A stretch of 64,000 nucleotides of DNA from Phytohabitans houttuyneae (lineage in GTDB: Bacteria > Actinomycetota > Actinomycetes > Mycobacteriales > Micromonosporaceae): positions 434,997 to 498,996 of the forward strand of contig NZ_BLPF01000002.1 in assembly GCF_011764425.1 (NCBI RefSeq). The letters are read 5' to 3'. This document shows positions 24,850-33,380 of this stretch, in pieces (the stretch's first letter is position 1; each line of letters begins with the position of its first letter). The translations under genes were made by a program, and so were the position numbers. A model generated the notes under the pieces. That model made no database searches. It was not told the origin of the DNA and worked only from the letters and a program-made list of their open reading frames with translations.

Positions 24850-27066
24850 CTACCTCTGGTCGTGTTTGAACAGACGGGGCGCGAAGTCGATGAGATTCTT
24901 CTGCCACACGTCCCAGCCGTGCGGGCCCGTGGTGACCCCGGCGAACTCGTACTCGATACCGAGGGCGTCGAAGGTCGCCAACGTGGCGAGGACCGCGGGG
25001 TAGACGAAGTCCGTCACGTCCCCGGTGTACACACGCAACAGCTCGGTGCCTTCGTTGACCGCCGCCACGTCGACTCCCGAGGCGCCGCCGAAGCCGGCGG
25101 AGAAGGTGCCGATGTAGGCGAACTGACCCGGATGAGTCCTGAGCACCTGATAGGTCTGGCCGCCGCCCATCGAGAGACCGGCGAGGGCTCGCTGTGCCGG
25201 GTCGGTGGACACGTTGTAGGCGGCACGTACCGCCGGATCGAGGTTTTCGAGCAGCTCGGCCGTGAAGTTGGGTACGTTGCCGTTACCCATCACGACCACC
25301 ATGGGCTCGATGTCCCCACGGAGATACTGGTTGTCGAGGATCTGCTTGGCGCGGCCCATCTCCACCCAGTCGGTGTAGTTCTGGCCGCCGCCGTGCTGCA
25401 GGTAGAAGACGGGATAAGGCGTCGCGCGATCGGGCTGGTAGCCGGGCGGCGTCCACACGTACGCCGTTCGTTGCTGTCCGACCACCGCGCTGTCGTAGGT
25501 GAGTTTCCCGAGTGTGCCGCCACGACCTTCGGGCACGTTGGTGAGTAGTCTGGCCGCCTTGCCGGGCACCAGGAACGTGCTCCACGTCGGTTCCGTGGTG
25601 ACCGAGGTCGGATTAGACGTGTCCTTCACCGAGACGCGGTCCACGATGAACTTTTGGTAGTAGAACCAGGGGTCGAGGGGCCCGAGGGTCACCCGCCACC
25701 GGTCGCCGTGACGGGTGGTCGGGATGCGCAGCCAGCTTCCGCCCGGCGCCCAGTTGCCCCACACGGTGACGTGCTGAGCGGTCGAGTAGGCGGTGCTGGT
25801 TTCGAAGGTGACGAAGGTGTCCCCGTTGGCCTGCCTGGTGAGCCACGGCGTCGGCGTGGTGCCGGTGGGCGGCAGCCTGAACTCTCTGTCCAGACTCGAG
25901 TGACCGCGGCTAGGGCCGTGGTCGCGGACCGGCCTGAACAGCCGGGGCACGAAGTCGATGAGGTCTTCCTGCCATGCTTTCCAGGTGTGGCCGACGTCGG
26001 GATTGACGCCGTCGAACTCGTACCTGACTCCCGCCCTGTCCAGGGTCCGCATCAGCCGGTACGTGGGGTTGTACGCGGGGTCGGTCACGTTTCCGGTGTA
26101 GAGGCGCAGGAGCTTGGTCGCTCTGTTGACCGCCCTGGGGTCCACGCGCCCGGGGGTGTCCGACACCAGGCCGGCGAAGGAGCCGACGTAAGCGAAGTCT
26201 CCCGGGTGAGCCAGCACCAGGCGCAGCACCTGGGATCCTCCCGAGGACGTTCCGGCGAGCGCCTGGCGCGCGGGATCGGGGGAGATGTGGTAGCCGAGGC
26301 GGGCCGCTCGCATGAGGGCCGCCAGCTCGGCGCGGTGGTCCGCCCCGCCACCGTCGCCCATCACCACCACCATTGGCTCCATGGCGCCACGGAGGAAGAG
26401 GTTGTCGAGGATCTGCTTGGCCCGCCCGAGCTCGACCCAGTCGGCGTGGCCACCGCCTTCGCCGGCCTGCAGGTACAGCACCGGATAGGGCCTGCCGCGA
26501 CCGGCGGCGTACCCCGGCGGCGTCCACACCGTCGCGGACCGTTCGGCCGCCCCGCCGCTGTGGTACCGAAGGACGTCGACCGTGCCGCCCCGCCCCGCCG
26601 GCACATCGGCGAGCAGCCGTGCTGAGTCACCGGAAACGAAGAAGGTGCTCCAGGTCGGCTGCGAGGTGACTCGCGTCGGATTCGTCGGGTCCTTGATGGT
26701 CTTCGTGTCGTCCGCGGTGAGTTCGTAGGTGTACGACCCCGGCCCGAGCGGGCCGATCGTAGCGCTCCAGGCGCTGCCCCGGCGCGTCAGTCCGAGCTCC
26801 GCCCAACTGGAGGAGGGGCCGAAGTTTCCCTCGACGACGAGCTGCGAGACCTCGCCGAGGTTGCTTTGGACGTAGTCCGTCGGCACGGCGAACGACGCGT
26901 AACCGTCCTCGGACACGGTGAGCCAAGGTGTCTGCGCCAGCGCCGGTGTCGCCACGACCATGGATGCCGCGAGTACCGTGCCCGCGACCGCCACCGCGGC
27001 GGTGACAAGGACCGGCACGCGCGTCCGCTGCCGGCGGTTTCGCCAGTGTTGAGGGGTGGACACCAT
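24850..27066 (-). CDS. secreted tandem double esterase (two CE1/esterase-D domains, each with an E-set domain)
   Basis: The protein has 738 residues with a signal peptide ending near TPALAQ (residue 45). It consists of two copies of an E-set/CBM48-like domain plus an alpha/beta-hydrolase of the XynZ/Fae1A type: residues 46-385 and 400-738. Copy 2 has the standard motifs LQHGGG, Ser632 in GLSMGGG and His716 in GPHGWDVW. Copy 1 has Ser274 in GTSSGG, His360 in VGHTWKAW, but LQAGEGGG where copy 2 has the oxyanion LQHGGG. These enzymes hydrolyse feruloyl or acetyl esters on arabinoxylan. The gene starts 100 bases after the LacI gene and precedes the importer genes; the GGAAGGAGCG site fixes the start. 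Confidence 0.85.
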   Translation of the reverse strand: MVSTPQHWRNRRQRTRVPVLVTAAVAVAGTVLAASMVVATPALAQTPWLTVSEDGYASFAVPTDYVQSNLGEVSQLVVEGNFGPSSSWAELGLTRRGSAWSATIGPLGPGSYTYELTADDTKTIKDPTNPTRVTSQPTWSTFFVSGDSARLLADVPAGRGGTVDVLRYHSGGAAERSATVWTPPGYAAGRGRPYPVLYLQAGEGGGHADWVELGRAKQILDNLFLRGAMEPMVVVMGDGGGADHRAELAALMRAARLGYHISPDPARQALAGTSSGGSQVLRLVLAHPGDFAYVGSFAGLVSDTPGRVDPRAVNRATKLLRLYTGNVTDPAYNPTYRLMRTLDRAGVRYEFDGVNPDVGHTWKAWQEDLIDFVPRLFRPVRDHGPSRGHSSLDREFRLPPTGTTPTPWLTRQANGDTFVTFETSTAYSTAQHVTVWGNWAPGGSWLRIPTTRHGDRWRVTLGPLDPWFYYQKFIVDRVSVKDTSNPTSVTTEPTWSTFLVPGKAARLLTNVPEGRGGTLGKLTYDSAVVGQQRTAYVWTPPGYQPDRATPYPVFYLQHGGGQNYTDWVEMGRAKQILDNQYLRGDIEPMVVVMGNGNVPNFTAELLENLDPAVRAAYNVSTDPAQRALAGLSMGGGQTYQVLRTHPGQFAYIGTFSAGFGGASGVDVAAVNEGTELLRVYTGDVTDFVYPAVLATLATFDALGIEYEFAGVTTGPHGWDVWQKNLIDFAPRLFKHDQR

Positions 27067-27166
27067 CGACTTTCGCTCCTTCCTGGCGCCGACAACCGAC
27101 CCGCACGACGGCGGGCGGGTGATCGGTGGAGGTGGCCGCGGGGTCACTCAAGGCCCCTTGCGGCTG

Positions 27167-28186
27167 TCACAGGTGTGTGGTTCCGGGGGGTGCGGTGGAA
27201 CCGCGGACGACGAGCTTGACCGGGAGGAGCACCTGGTGCGCTCCTTCCGGTGCGCCGGTGACCAACGCGGTGAGCAGACGTGCCGCCTCGTAGCCGAGCT
27301 GGTACATGGATTGGTCGACGGTGGTCAACGCCGGCTGCGCCAGCGCCGACTCCGGTACGTTGTCGAAGCCGACGATCGAGAGATCGTCAGGGACGCTGAG
27401 CCCGAGCTCCCGGGCGACGTCGAGGACTTTCAGGGCCATGCCGTCGCTCGCCGCGAAGATCGCGGTCGGGCGGTCCGGCGAGTCGAGTAGTGCGCGCGCC
27501 AGCGGCACCGCCGTATCGGGCTGGAAGTCGCCCCGACGCACCAGACCAGGGTCGACAGCGATACCCGCCCGGGCGAGCGCCCGGTGGTACCCCTCCTCCC
27601 GCGACGACGCGGCCTGCAGGCTGGATCGGCCCGCGATGAACCCGATGCGCCGGTGGCCGAGACCGATCAGGTGCCCGACCGCGGCCGTGGCGCCGGTGAG
27701 GTTGTCCGCGGTGACCGAGGGGATCGTCGAGTCCTTCACCGGGTCGATGGCCACCACAGGTGTGCTGCTGTGCACTGTGCTCCACGGCGTGACAAGGATG
27801 CACCCGTCCGTGAGGGTGCCCGACAGCCGGTTCAGGTGCCGCTGCTCCCAGCCGTCCGCGTCCGTGCCGTAGACATCGCTGTTGACGTAGATGATCAGGT
27901 CGTAGCCGGATCCCTTCAGCGCCTTCATCACGCCTTTGAGGACCTCGGCCGTGTACGACTCGAAGCTGTGCGCCACGAGGCCCAGAACGTTGGTGCGGCT
28001 GCGACGAAGGCTCGTGGCGACAAGACTCGACTCGTAGCCCAGCTCCTCGATGGTCGCGCGGACATGCGCGACCGTGCTGGCGCTGACGCCGTAGTGACCG
28101 TTCACGACCCGCGAGACAGTGGCGGTGGAGACGCCCGCGACCCGCGCGACGTCACTCATCGTGACGGCGACCTTGATCCTGTCCAC
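27167..28186 (-). CDS. LacI-family transcriptional regulator
   Basis: The protein has 339 residues from a GTG preceded by AAAGGGGG at six bases; an ATG at 28159 (MSDVARVAG) is an alternative. The LacI helix-turn-helix and hinge read MSDVARVAGVSTATVSRVV and TSLRRSRTNVLGLVAH. The periplasmic-binding-like effector domain carries DGCILVTPW, RRIGFIAGR and LSIVGFDNVPES. It is probably the repressor of the esterase/importer genes that follow in the same direction and of itself. Its upstream region holds LacI-type boxes, one of which recurs upstream of the GH51 gene. Confidence 0.92.
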   Translation of the reverse strand: MDRIKVAVTMSDVARVAGVSTATVSRVVNGHYGVSASTVAHVRATIEELGYESSLVATSLRRSRTNVLGLVAHSFESYTAEVLKGVMKALKGSGYDLIIYVNSDVYGTDADGWEQRHLNRLSGTLTDGCILVTPWSTVHSSTPVVAIDPVKDSTIPSVTADNLTGATAAVGHLIGLGHRRIGFIAGRSSLQAASSREEGYHRALARAGIAVDPGLVRRGDFQPDTAVPLARALLDSPDRPTAIFAASDGMALKVLDVARELGLSVPDDLSIVGFDNVPESALAQPALTTVDQSMYQLGYEAARLLTALVTGAPEGAHQVLLPVKLVVRGSTAPPGTTHL

Positions 28187-28209
28187 CGTCGCCCCCTTTG
28201 TGGGGATGC

Positions 28210-28266
28210 AAACGTTACCGATTACGTTTCCGATGTGTGTCCTGAACGTAACCGTTCGCGTTAACA
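28210..28266. promoter_or_regulatory. LacI-type operator boxes upstream of the LacI gene
   Basis: Two elements are seen. AAACGT and ACGTTT arms flank eight bases at 28210-28229. The 12-mer TTCGCGTTAACA lies at 28255-28266. Its exact reverse complement, TGTTAACGCGAA, occurs at 37059-37070 before the GH51 arabinofuranosidase gene. TTAACG-type boxes are typical of actinobacterial LacI regulators, so autoregulation plus control of GH51 is likely. Confidence 0.6.
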
Positions 28267-28409
28267 TTGTCAATGAATCGCAGCGTAACGGCATTATGTG
28301 ACGCTCCGTGTCGGCATCGCGCGCTCCTTGATCGTCTCTGGGCCTTCCGGACCCGCCTCGGCCGACGGCCGAACGCTCGCGGACGCGCCGCTTGGTGCAA
28401 GCTGGCCAG

Positions 28410-29366
28410 ATGCGTGGTCGTGTGGCGACGGACAACATCGATGTCCCGCGGGTGCAGGCCGGGCCGAACCCGCAGCACCTGCTGGCCACGATCCTCGGGG
28501 AGTACCTCGAGTCCGCCGACGCCGACCTGCCGTCGGCGGCGGTGGTCGCCGCGCTGCGGGAGTTCGGCATCACCGAGGCCAGTGCGCGGGCAGCGCTGTC
28601 GCGGCTGACCAAGCGCGGGCTCGTCGCGGCTCGGCGTCCCGGCCGGCCGGCGGTGTACCACCTCACGCCCGCGGCCATCGCCCGGCACCGATCGCGGATG
28701 AACCACTTCCTGACCTTCGGTGCCCGCCCGCCCCGATGGACCGGTGACTGGACGGTCGTGACCTTCTCCCTTCCGGAGTCCCGGCAGGGGCAGCACGTCG
28801 GGCAGGCGCAGCGACACGACATCCGCAAGACACTCAGCTCCTTGGGCTTCGTGCGGCTCTACGACAGCGTATGGATCAAGCCAGGACGCGACCTGTCGGT
28901 CGCGAGCCAAGCTGTGCGCGAGGTCCTTGGCGGCACCGGCCAAGGGCGGTGGTCGGTCATGTGCGCCCAGTTCGAGGACGAGGCCGGTCCGCACGGGCCG
29001 ACCGCCGCGTACGATCTCGCGGGACTGGCCGCGGCGTACTCGGCCTTCATCGACCGGTACTCGCCGCTGCTGGCCTCCGTCCGCAACCGGGACATCGGCG
29101 CGGCCGAGGCGCTCGTCGCGCGTACGTCCATCATGGACTCCTGGCGAACCTTCGCTGACACCGATCCGGACCTCCCTGAGCACCTGCTGCCCACACCGTG
29201 GCCGCGCCGGGCCGCGAGGGACGTCTTCCTCGAGATTCACTCCGCGCTCGGCCCGCTCGCCGAGGCCCGGCTGATCGAGGTCGTCCGGCCGTACTGGCCG
29301 GAGGCAGCGTCATGGATCACTCACTTTCAGGCGGCGGAAGAACCGGTTCGCGCCGACGGGGATTGA
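28410..29366 (+). CDS. PaaX-family transcriptional regulator
   Basis: The protein has 318 residues starting MRGRVATDNIDVPRVQAG. The N-terminal winged helix (LLATILGEYLESADADLPSAAVVAALREFGI, SARAALSRLTKRGLVAARR) is followed by the PaaX central domain (WTVVTFSLPESRQGQ, LGFVRLYDSVWIKPG) and the C-terminal PaaX_C region (RTFADTDPDLPEHLLPTPWPRRAARDVFLEIH). PaaX proteins classically repress phenylacetate catabolism and respond to aryl-CoA. No paa genes are present here. The gene immediately downstream is a CBM2 esterase, so the aromatic ligand could come from ferulate. A second PaaX gene lies at 33381. Confidence 0.88.
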   Translation: MRGRVATDNIDVPRVQAGPNPQHLLATILGEYLESADADLPSAAVVAALREFGITEASARAALSRLTKRGLVAARRPGRPAVYHLTPAAIARHRSRMNHFLTFGARPPRWTGDWTVVTFSLPESRQGQHVGQAQRHDIRKTLSSLGFVRLYDSVWIKPGRDLSVASQAVREVLGGTGQGRWSVMCAQFEDEAGPHGPTAAYDLAGLAAAYSAFIDRYSPLLASVRNRDIGAAEALVARTSIMDSWRTFADTDPDLPEHLLPTPWPRRAARDVFLEIHSALGPLAEARLIEVVRPYWPEAASWITHFQAAEEPVRADGD

Positions 29367-29376
29367 CGGTCATCAC
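29363..29376 (+). promoter_or_regulatory. TTGACGGTC-type box shared with two other esterase promoters
   Basis: TTGACGGTCATCAC overlaps the PaaX stop codon and lies upstream of the CBM2-hydrolase gene. Near-identical strings occur before the esterases at 33260 (TTGACGGTCGTCAC) and 40105 (TTGACGGTCGACAC). Here the -10 at the usual distance is poor (TGTGTC), so the box may act as operator rather than -35. Confidence 0.45.
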
Positions 29377-29413
29377 TTGACTGTTTGTGTCACTGGCGCA
29401 AGGATAACTGTCA

Positions 29414-29429
29414 TACCCATCTATGGGTA
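29414..29429. promoter_or_regulatory. palindrome TACCCAT-CT-ATGGGTA
   Basis: A perfect 7+2+7 inverted repeat lies in the 160-base gap between the PaaX gene and the CBM2-hydrolase gene, 98 bases before the ATG. It is a candidate operator. No second copy was noticed in the window. Confidence 0.45.
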
Positions 29430-29526
29430 GGCAGCACGCACCCCACCGCAGGTGCCACGACGCTCGTCCGCGTCGCCCAGTCCAGATGCGCAGGCCGGCA
29501 CCTCCACCAATCAAACGGAGTACCAG

Positions 29527-30783
29527 ATGCAACGTTCCCACCATCGGTACCGGGCGGTGATTGCCGGCGCGGCCGGCCTCGCCGTCGCGGCCGCGGCCGG
29601 CGTGCTGGCTACGACCGCACACGCGGCCGCCGGATGCCGTGTCAACTACACCGTCTCGAGTTCCTGGCCGGGCGGCTTCGGCGCCAACGTGACCATCACC
29701 AACCTTGGCGACCCGGTCTCCAGCTGGCGACTGAGCTGGTCGTTCGCCGCCGGGCAGAGCATCACCCAGCTGTGGAACGGCACGCACGCCCAGGCCGGTG
29801 CCCAGGTCACGGTCAGCAACGCCGCCTACAACGGATCCATCGCCACCAACGCCACCGCCTCCTTCGGCTTCAACGGCTCGTGGACAGGGTCGAACCCGGT
29901 GCCGACCGCCTTCACCCTCAACGGCACCGCGTGCACGGGCGCCGTCGGCGAGTCGCCGTCGCCGACCACGCCAACAAGCTCGCCGAGTCCCACCGTCAGC
30001 CCTAGCGTCAGTCCCACTGTCAGCCCGACCACCAGCCCTGGCGGCAGCGACGGTCCGTACCCCGCGGGCTACGAGACCTCCGGCGGGCTGCCCAACCACA
30101 CCATCTACCGGCCCGACAGCCTTCCCTCGTACCGGATGCCGATCGTCGTGTGGGGCCAGGGCGGCTGCAGCGCCAACGGCACGAGCGTGCTGCCGTTCCT
30201 GCGGTACATCGCCTCGTACGGCTTCCTCGTGCTGGCCAACGGCAGCCCGAACGGCTCCGGCACCACGACCTCTGCCATGCTCACCCAGTCGATGGACTGG
30301 GCTGTCGCGGAGAACGCCCGCCAGGGCGGCAAGTACTACGGCAGGCTCGACACCAGCAAGATCGCCGCAGCCGGCTTCTCCTGCGGCGGCCTTGAGGCGT
30401 ACGACGTCTCCACCGACCCGCGGGTCACCACGACCGGAATCTTCAGCAGTGGCTACCTGAACGCCTCCGACCGGGCCAAGCTGCGGCTGTTGACCAAGCC
30501 GATCGCGTACATCATCGGCGGACCCAGCGACATCGCGTACAGCAACGCCATGGCCGACTGGGCCCAACTGCCGGCGGGCCTGCCCGCGTTCATGGGCAAC
30601 CTCAACGTCGGGCACGGCGGGACGTACACCCAGCCGGACGGTGGTGAGTTCGGTCGGGTGGCGGCGCTGTACTTCAGGTGGCGCCTCAAGGGTGACCAGA
30701 CCGCCGGCAGGTACTTCGTCGGCGCGAACTGCGGCCTGTGCAACACCCAGTGGAGCGTGCAGCAGAAGAACCTGACGCTCTGA
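29527..30783 (+). CDS. secreted CBM2-linked alpha/beta-hydrolase (chlorophyllase/cutinase-like fold)
   Basis: The protein has 418 residues. The signal peptide ends near TTAHAA (residue 35). A CBM2 cellulose/xylan-binding module spans about 37-137 between two Cys (GCRVNYTVSSSWPGGFG to LNGTACTG). A Ser/Thr/Pro linker follows to about 176. The catalytic domain has an oxyanion segment VWGQGGCSANG, nucleophile Ser in AAGFSCGG, Asp in GGPSDIAY and His in LNVGHGGTY. The fold resembles the chlorophyllase/PETase-type hydrolases found in actinobacterial CBM2 proteins; the substrate is unknown, plausibly an ester on plant wall polymer. It is downstream of a PaaX regulator and followed by a terminator-like hairpin. 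Confidence 0.8.
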   Translation: MQRSHHRYRAVIAGAAGLAVAAAAGVLATTAHAAAGCRVNYTVSSSWPGGFGANVTITNLGDPVSSWRLSWSFAAGQSITQLWNGTHAQAGAQVTVSNAAYNGSIATNATASFGFNGSWTGSNPVPTAFTLNGTACTGAVGESPSPTTPTSSPSPTVSPSVSPTVSPTTSPGGSDGPYPAGYETSGGLPNHTIYRPDSLPSYRMPIVVWGQGGCSANGTSVLPFLRYIASYGFLVLANGSPNGSGTTTSAMLTQSMDWAVAENARQGGKYYGRLDTSKIAAAGFSCGGLEAYDVSTDPRVTTTGIFSSGYLNASDRAKLRLLTKPIAYIIGGPSDIAYSNAMADWAQLPAGLPAFMGNLNVGHGGTYTQPDGGEFGRVAALYFRWRLKGDQTAGRYFVGANCGLCNTQWSVQQKNLTL

Positions 30784-30788
30784 GAACA

Positions 30789-30839
30789 GCCCCGCTGCGC
30801 ACCGCGAACACGGACGTGGAAGCGGCCGCGCAGCGGGGC
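30789..30839 (+). terminator. inverted repeat downstream of the CBM2-hydrolase
   Basis: GCCCCGCTGCGC pairs perfectly with GCGCAGCGGGGC over a 27-base loop, starting six bases after the stop. A probable terminator, with an unusually long loop. Confidence 0.5.
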
Positions 30840-30870
30840 AACCCCGAGTGGAAGCTGTTAGGTTGCATCT

Positions 30871-31896
30871 ATGTCCATGAATGTCTTGAAGACGGGTGCC
30901 GTCATTGGCGCCACCTGCCTGCTGCTCGGCGCCGCGCCCGCGGGCGCCGGGACGATCCCCGCGACCACCCTCGAAACCCCGCCCGGGGCGCCGCCCGGAG
31001 TCTGCGACGCCGGCACCGGCTGGGGACCGCCGCTGCCCGGGACCACCCTCTCCGCGCAGCGCGTCCAAAGTGGATTCCAGTTCCTCGAAGGGCCGGTCTG
31101 GGTCGCCGACCCTGGATACCTGCTCGTGTCCGACCTCGGCCGGGCCAGCGGCGCCGAGCAGGTGCAGCCGTCGACGATCCACCGCCTGGTCCCACCGGCC
31201 GCGGCGGAGACGTTCGTCGCCGGCGCCGGCAGCAATGGCCTTGCGCTGAGCCCGGACGGGCAGCAGATCATCGCCGCGACCCACGACAACCGCACCGTCT
31301 CGGCGTTCAGCCTGTCCGACCGGGCCCGCACCGTGGTCGCCGGCAGCTACCAGGGGCGGGCCTTCAACTCGCCGAACGACGTCGCGGTCCGCGCGGACGG
31401 CGTCGTCTACTTCACCGACCCCTCCTTCCAGCGGGGCCGCCGGCCCGACCAGATGGGTGGACGGACCGGCGTCTTCCGGGTCGTGAACGGGCAGGTCGAC
31501 CTCGTCGACGACACGGTCCGCCAGCCGAACGGCATCGCCCTGTCGCCCGACGGCAGCATCCTGTACGTCGGTGCGTTCGCGGAGAACCGCATCTACGCGT
31601 ACCAGGTGCGGCCGGACGGCAGCACCGGGGAGCGGACAGTCTTCGCCACCATCGCCAGCCCGGACGGTGTGACCGTGGACTGCGCGGGCAACGTCTACTG
31701 GGTCTCGCACAGCGCGGGCCGGGTGCACGTGTTCTCGCCGGGCGGCGAGACGCTCGGCACGATCTCGTCGGGCCTGCAGGCCACCAACGCGGCCTTCGGC
31801 GGACCCGACCGCCGCACCCTGTACATCACCGCTGGCCAAAGTGGCAACTACGGGATCTACAGCATCGCGCTCGCCGTTCCCGGCTACCCGTACTGA
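30871..31896 (+). CDS. secreted SMP-30/gluconolactonase-like beta-propeller
   Basis: The protein has 341 residues with a signal peptide (MSMNVLKTGAVIGATCLLLG, cleavage near AGAG). The propeller shows the SMP-30/gluconolactonase pattern: FLEGPVWVADPGYLLVSDL, NGLALSPDGQQIIAA, FNSPNDVAVRADGVVYFTDP (metal-ligand Asn/Asp), and QPNGIALSPDGSILYVGAF. These enzymes hydrolyse sugar lactones with a divalent metal. Export is unusual and would suit extracellular sugar oxidation by the secreted dehydrogenase at 59744. It stands alone between terminator structures and a convergent esterase 26 bases away. Confidence 0.85.
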   Translation: MSMNVLKTGAVIGATCLLLGAAPAGAGTIPATTLETPPGAPPGVCDAGTGWGPPLPGTTLSAQRVQSGFQFLEGPVWVADPGYLLVSDLGRASGAEQVQPSTIHRLVPPAAAETFVAGAGSNGLALSPDGQQIIAATHDNRTVSAFSLSDRARTVVAGSYQGRAFNSPNDVAVRADGVVYFTDPSFQRGRRPDQMGGRTGVFRVVNGQVDLVDDTVRQPNGIALSPDGSILYVGAFAENRIYAYQVRPDGSTGERTVFATIASPDGVTVDCAGNVYWVSHSAGRVHVFSPGGETLGTISSGLQATNAAFGGPDRRTLYITAGQSGNYGIYSIALAVPGYPY

Positions 31897-31922
31897 GGCT
31901 CCGCTCCCGGTGCTGCCATCGG

Positions 31923-33260
31923 TCAGGCGACGGTGCATGCGGCTCCGTTGAGGGTGAACGACGTCGGCCTGGCGGTGTTGCCTGTGTGTGTTGCCTGGAA
32001 GCCGATCGTGATTGAGGCGTTGGGTGCGATGGCCGCGTTGTAGGAGACGTTCCGCGCGGTCACCTGGCCGGAGGCGGGCGAGTAGCTGGCGTTCCAGCCC
32101 GAGGTGATGCTCTGCCCGCTGGGCAGGGTGAAGACCAGCGACCAGCCGTTGACCGCGGCTCCGCCGGTGTTGGTGACGGTGAGGTTCTCCGTGAGGCCGT
32201 TGTTCCACGCGTTTACCGTCGCCGTCACCCGGCACGCCCCGGTGCCTGGCGTCGGCGTGGTGGGTCCGGGGGTGGGCGTCGTCGGCCCCGGCGTGGGCGT
32301 CGAGGGTCCGGGCGTGGGCGTCGAGGGTCCGGGCGTCGGGTTGCTTTGGAACTGCGTGAAGAACGACCACGTCTCCTGCGGCAGCCAGGCGCGGTTGCCC
32401 GAGTCGGTCGGCGTGGGGGTGTGGCCGCCGTCGAACGCGTACCAGATGAGCGGGTAGGCGGCGGAGCAGCCGGAGTAGACGACCTTGGTGTGCGTGCCGC
32501 TGCCCGCCGCCGGATCGGGCGGGTTCTGTGCGGTACAGCCGTTGTTCCTGGCGAACGTGTTGCGCATCGTCCGCGCGCCGGAGATGGACAGGACGTTGTC
32601 GCTGATCCCGTGCGCCTGCAGGTACGCGATGGGCTGGGTGCCACCGCTGCATCCGCTGATGATCCCGCCGGAGTAGATGGCGACCGCGCGGAAGACGGTG
32701 GACCTGGCGCAGGCCAGCGCGTAGCTCATGCCACCGCCGTAGCTGAAGCCGAGCGAGAACAGTTGGGTCGTGTCGACGCAGAGCGCGTTCTGGATCGTCT
32801 GGATCATGTTGTCGACGAAAACGACATCCTCGCCGCCGGAGTTGGCCCAACCGTTGTTGAGACCTTCGGGCGCGACGAAGATCGTGCTGTTGCCCGACAG
32901 CGGCAGCAGGCCGTAGTAGTTTCCGCTCGTCACGTTGCCGGCGTTGCCGCCCAACCAGTGAAACCCGAAGACCAGGCGGTACGCGCGGTTGTTGTCGTAG
33001 TTGTCCGGGAGCCTGAGCACGTAGCTGCGGCTCCTGCCGCCGCTCTGCAGCGTGTGGGTGCCGCTCGTCAACGTCGGGGCCCTGCCGCACCCGGCCGTCG
33101 TGGCGAGGACGCCAACATCAGCGCCGGCCACGCCTTCGCCGCGCGCTTCGACGGCCGCGCCCGACGGTAAGGCCGTGGCGACCAACATGGCGGCGCCGAC
33201 GGCGGCGGCCAAGGCGGCCGAAATCGCCACTGTTGACCTGCGACCTGCTGTCGTTATCAA
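31923..33260 (-). CDS. secreted feruloyl/acetyl esterase (CE1, PHB-depolymerase-like) with C-terminal CBM2
   Basis: The protein has 445 residues from a TTG start (LITTAGRRST) preceded by GGGAGGAACG; a longer frame from an ATG at 33293 would bury that site in the coding region. The signal peptide ends near ALPSGAA. The catalytic domain starts at GCGRAPTLTSGTHTL, with nucleophile Ser173 in LGFSYGGG, Asp in HGISDNVL and His in FDGGHTPTP. A linker made of PGPSTPT/PGPTTPT repeats (32251-32338) leads to CBM2 (ACRVTATVNAWNNGL to NGAACTVA). It is a close paralogue of the genes at 56935 and 63308. Expression probably starts from the TTGACG-N17-TACCGT promoter at 33313-33341. Confidence 0.87.
   Translation of the reverse strand: MITTAGRRSTVAISAALAAAVGAAMLVATALPSGAAVEARGEGVAGADVGVLATTAGCGRAPTLTSGTHTLQSGGRSRSYVLRLPDNYDNNRAYRLVFGFHWLGGNAGNVTSGNYYGLLPLSGNSTIFVAPEGLNNGWANSGGEDVVFVDNMIQTIQNALCVDTTQLFSLGFSYGGGMSYALACARSTVFRAVAIYSGGIISGCSGGTQPIAYLQAHGISDNVLSISGARTMRNTFARNNGCTAQNPPDPAAGSGTHTKVVYSGCSAAYPLIWYAFDGGHTPTPTDSGNRAWLPQETWSFFTQFQSNPTPGPSTPTPGPSTPTPGPTTPTPGPTTPTPGTGACRVTATVNAWNNGLTENLTVTNTGGAAVNGWSLVFTLPSGQSITSGWNASYSPASGQVTARNVSYNAAIAPNASITIGFQATHTGNTARPTSFTLNGAACTVA
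32251..32338 (-). repeat. PTPGPST/PTPGPTT-encoding tandem repeat (21-base unit)
   Basis: About four in-frame copies encode the linker joining the esterase domain of the 31923 gene to its CBM2. Two adjacent units are nearly identical in DNA sequence, which suggests recent unit duplication. Confidence 0.8.
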
Positions 33261-33312
33261 CGTTCCTCCCTTAGTTTGGTGCCAATAACCCATTGACAGC
33301 TATCGTTGCCGT

Positions 33313-33361
33313 ACGGTAGGCGCTTTCGTGACGACCGTCAAGACAGTGCCGAACATCGATG
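33313..33361 (-). promoter_or_regulatory. promoter plus 34-base element shared with the esterase at 40105
   Basis: On the minus strand, TTGACG (33336-33341) is separated by 17 bases from TACCGT (33313-33318), placing transcription about 46 bases before the esterase start. The segment 33328-33361 matches 40128-40161 at 29 of 34 positions, including the -35 and the upstream string TCGATGTT. The divergent PaaX gene starts at 33381, so this is a probable PaaX-family operator. Confidence 0.6.
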
Positions 33362-33380
33362 CCGCTATCCTGGGTCGGTG

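Noticed and set aside
29317-33090. A 1257-residue minus-strand open frame across the PaaX, CBM2-hydrolase and SMP-30 region
   Set aside because: It is antisense to well-supported genes, is dominated by Arg, Gly, Ala and Pro, has no domain, and is explained by GC-rich codon structure.
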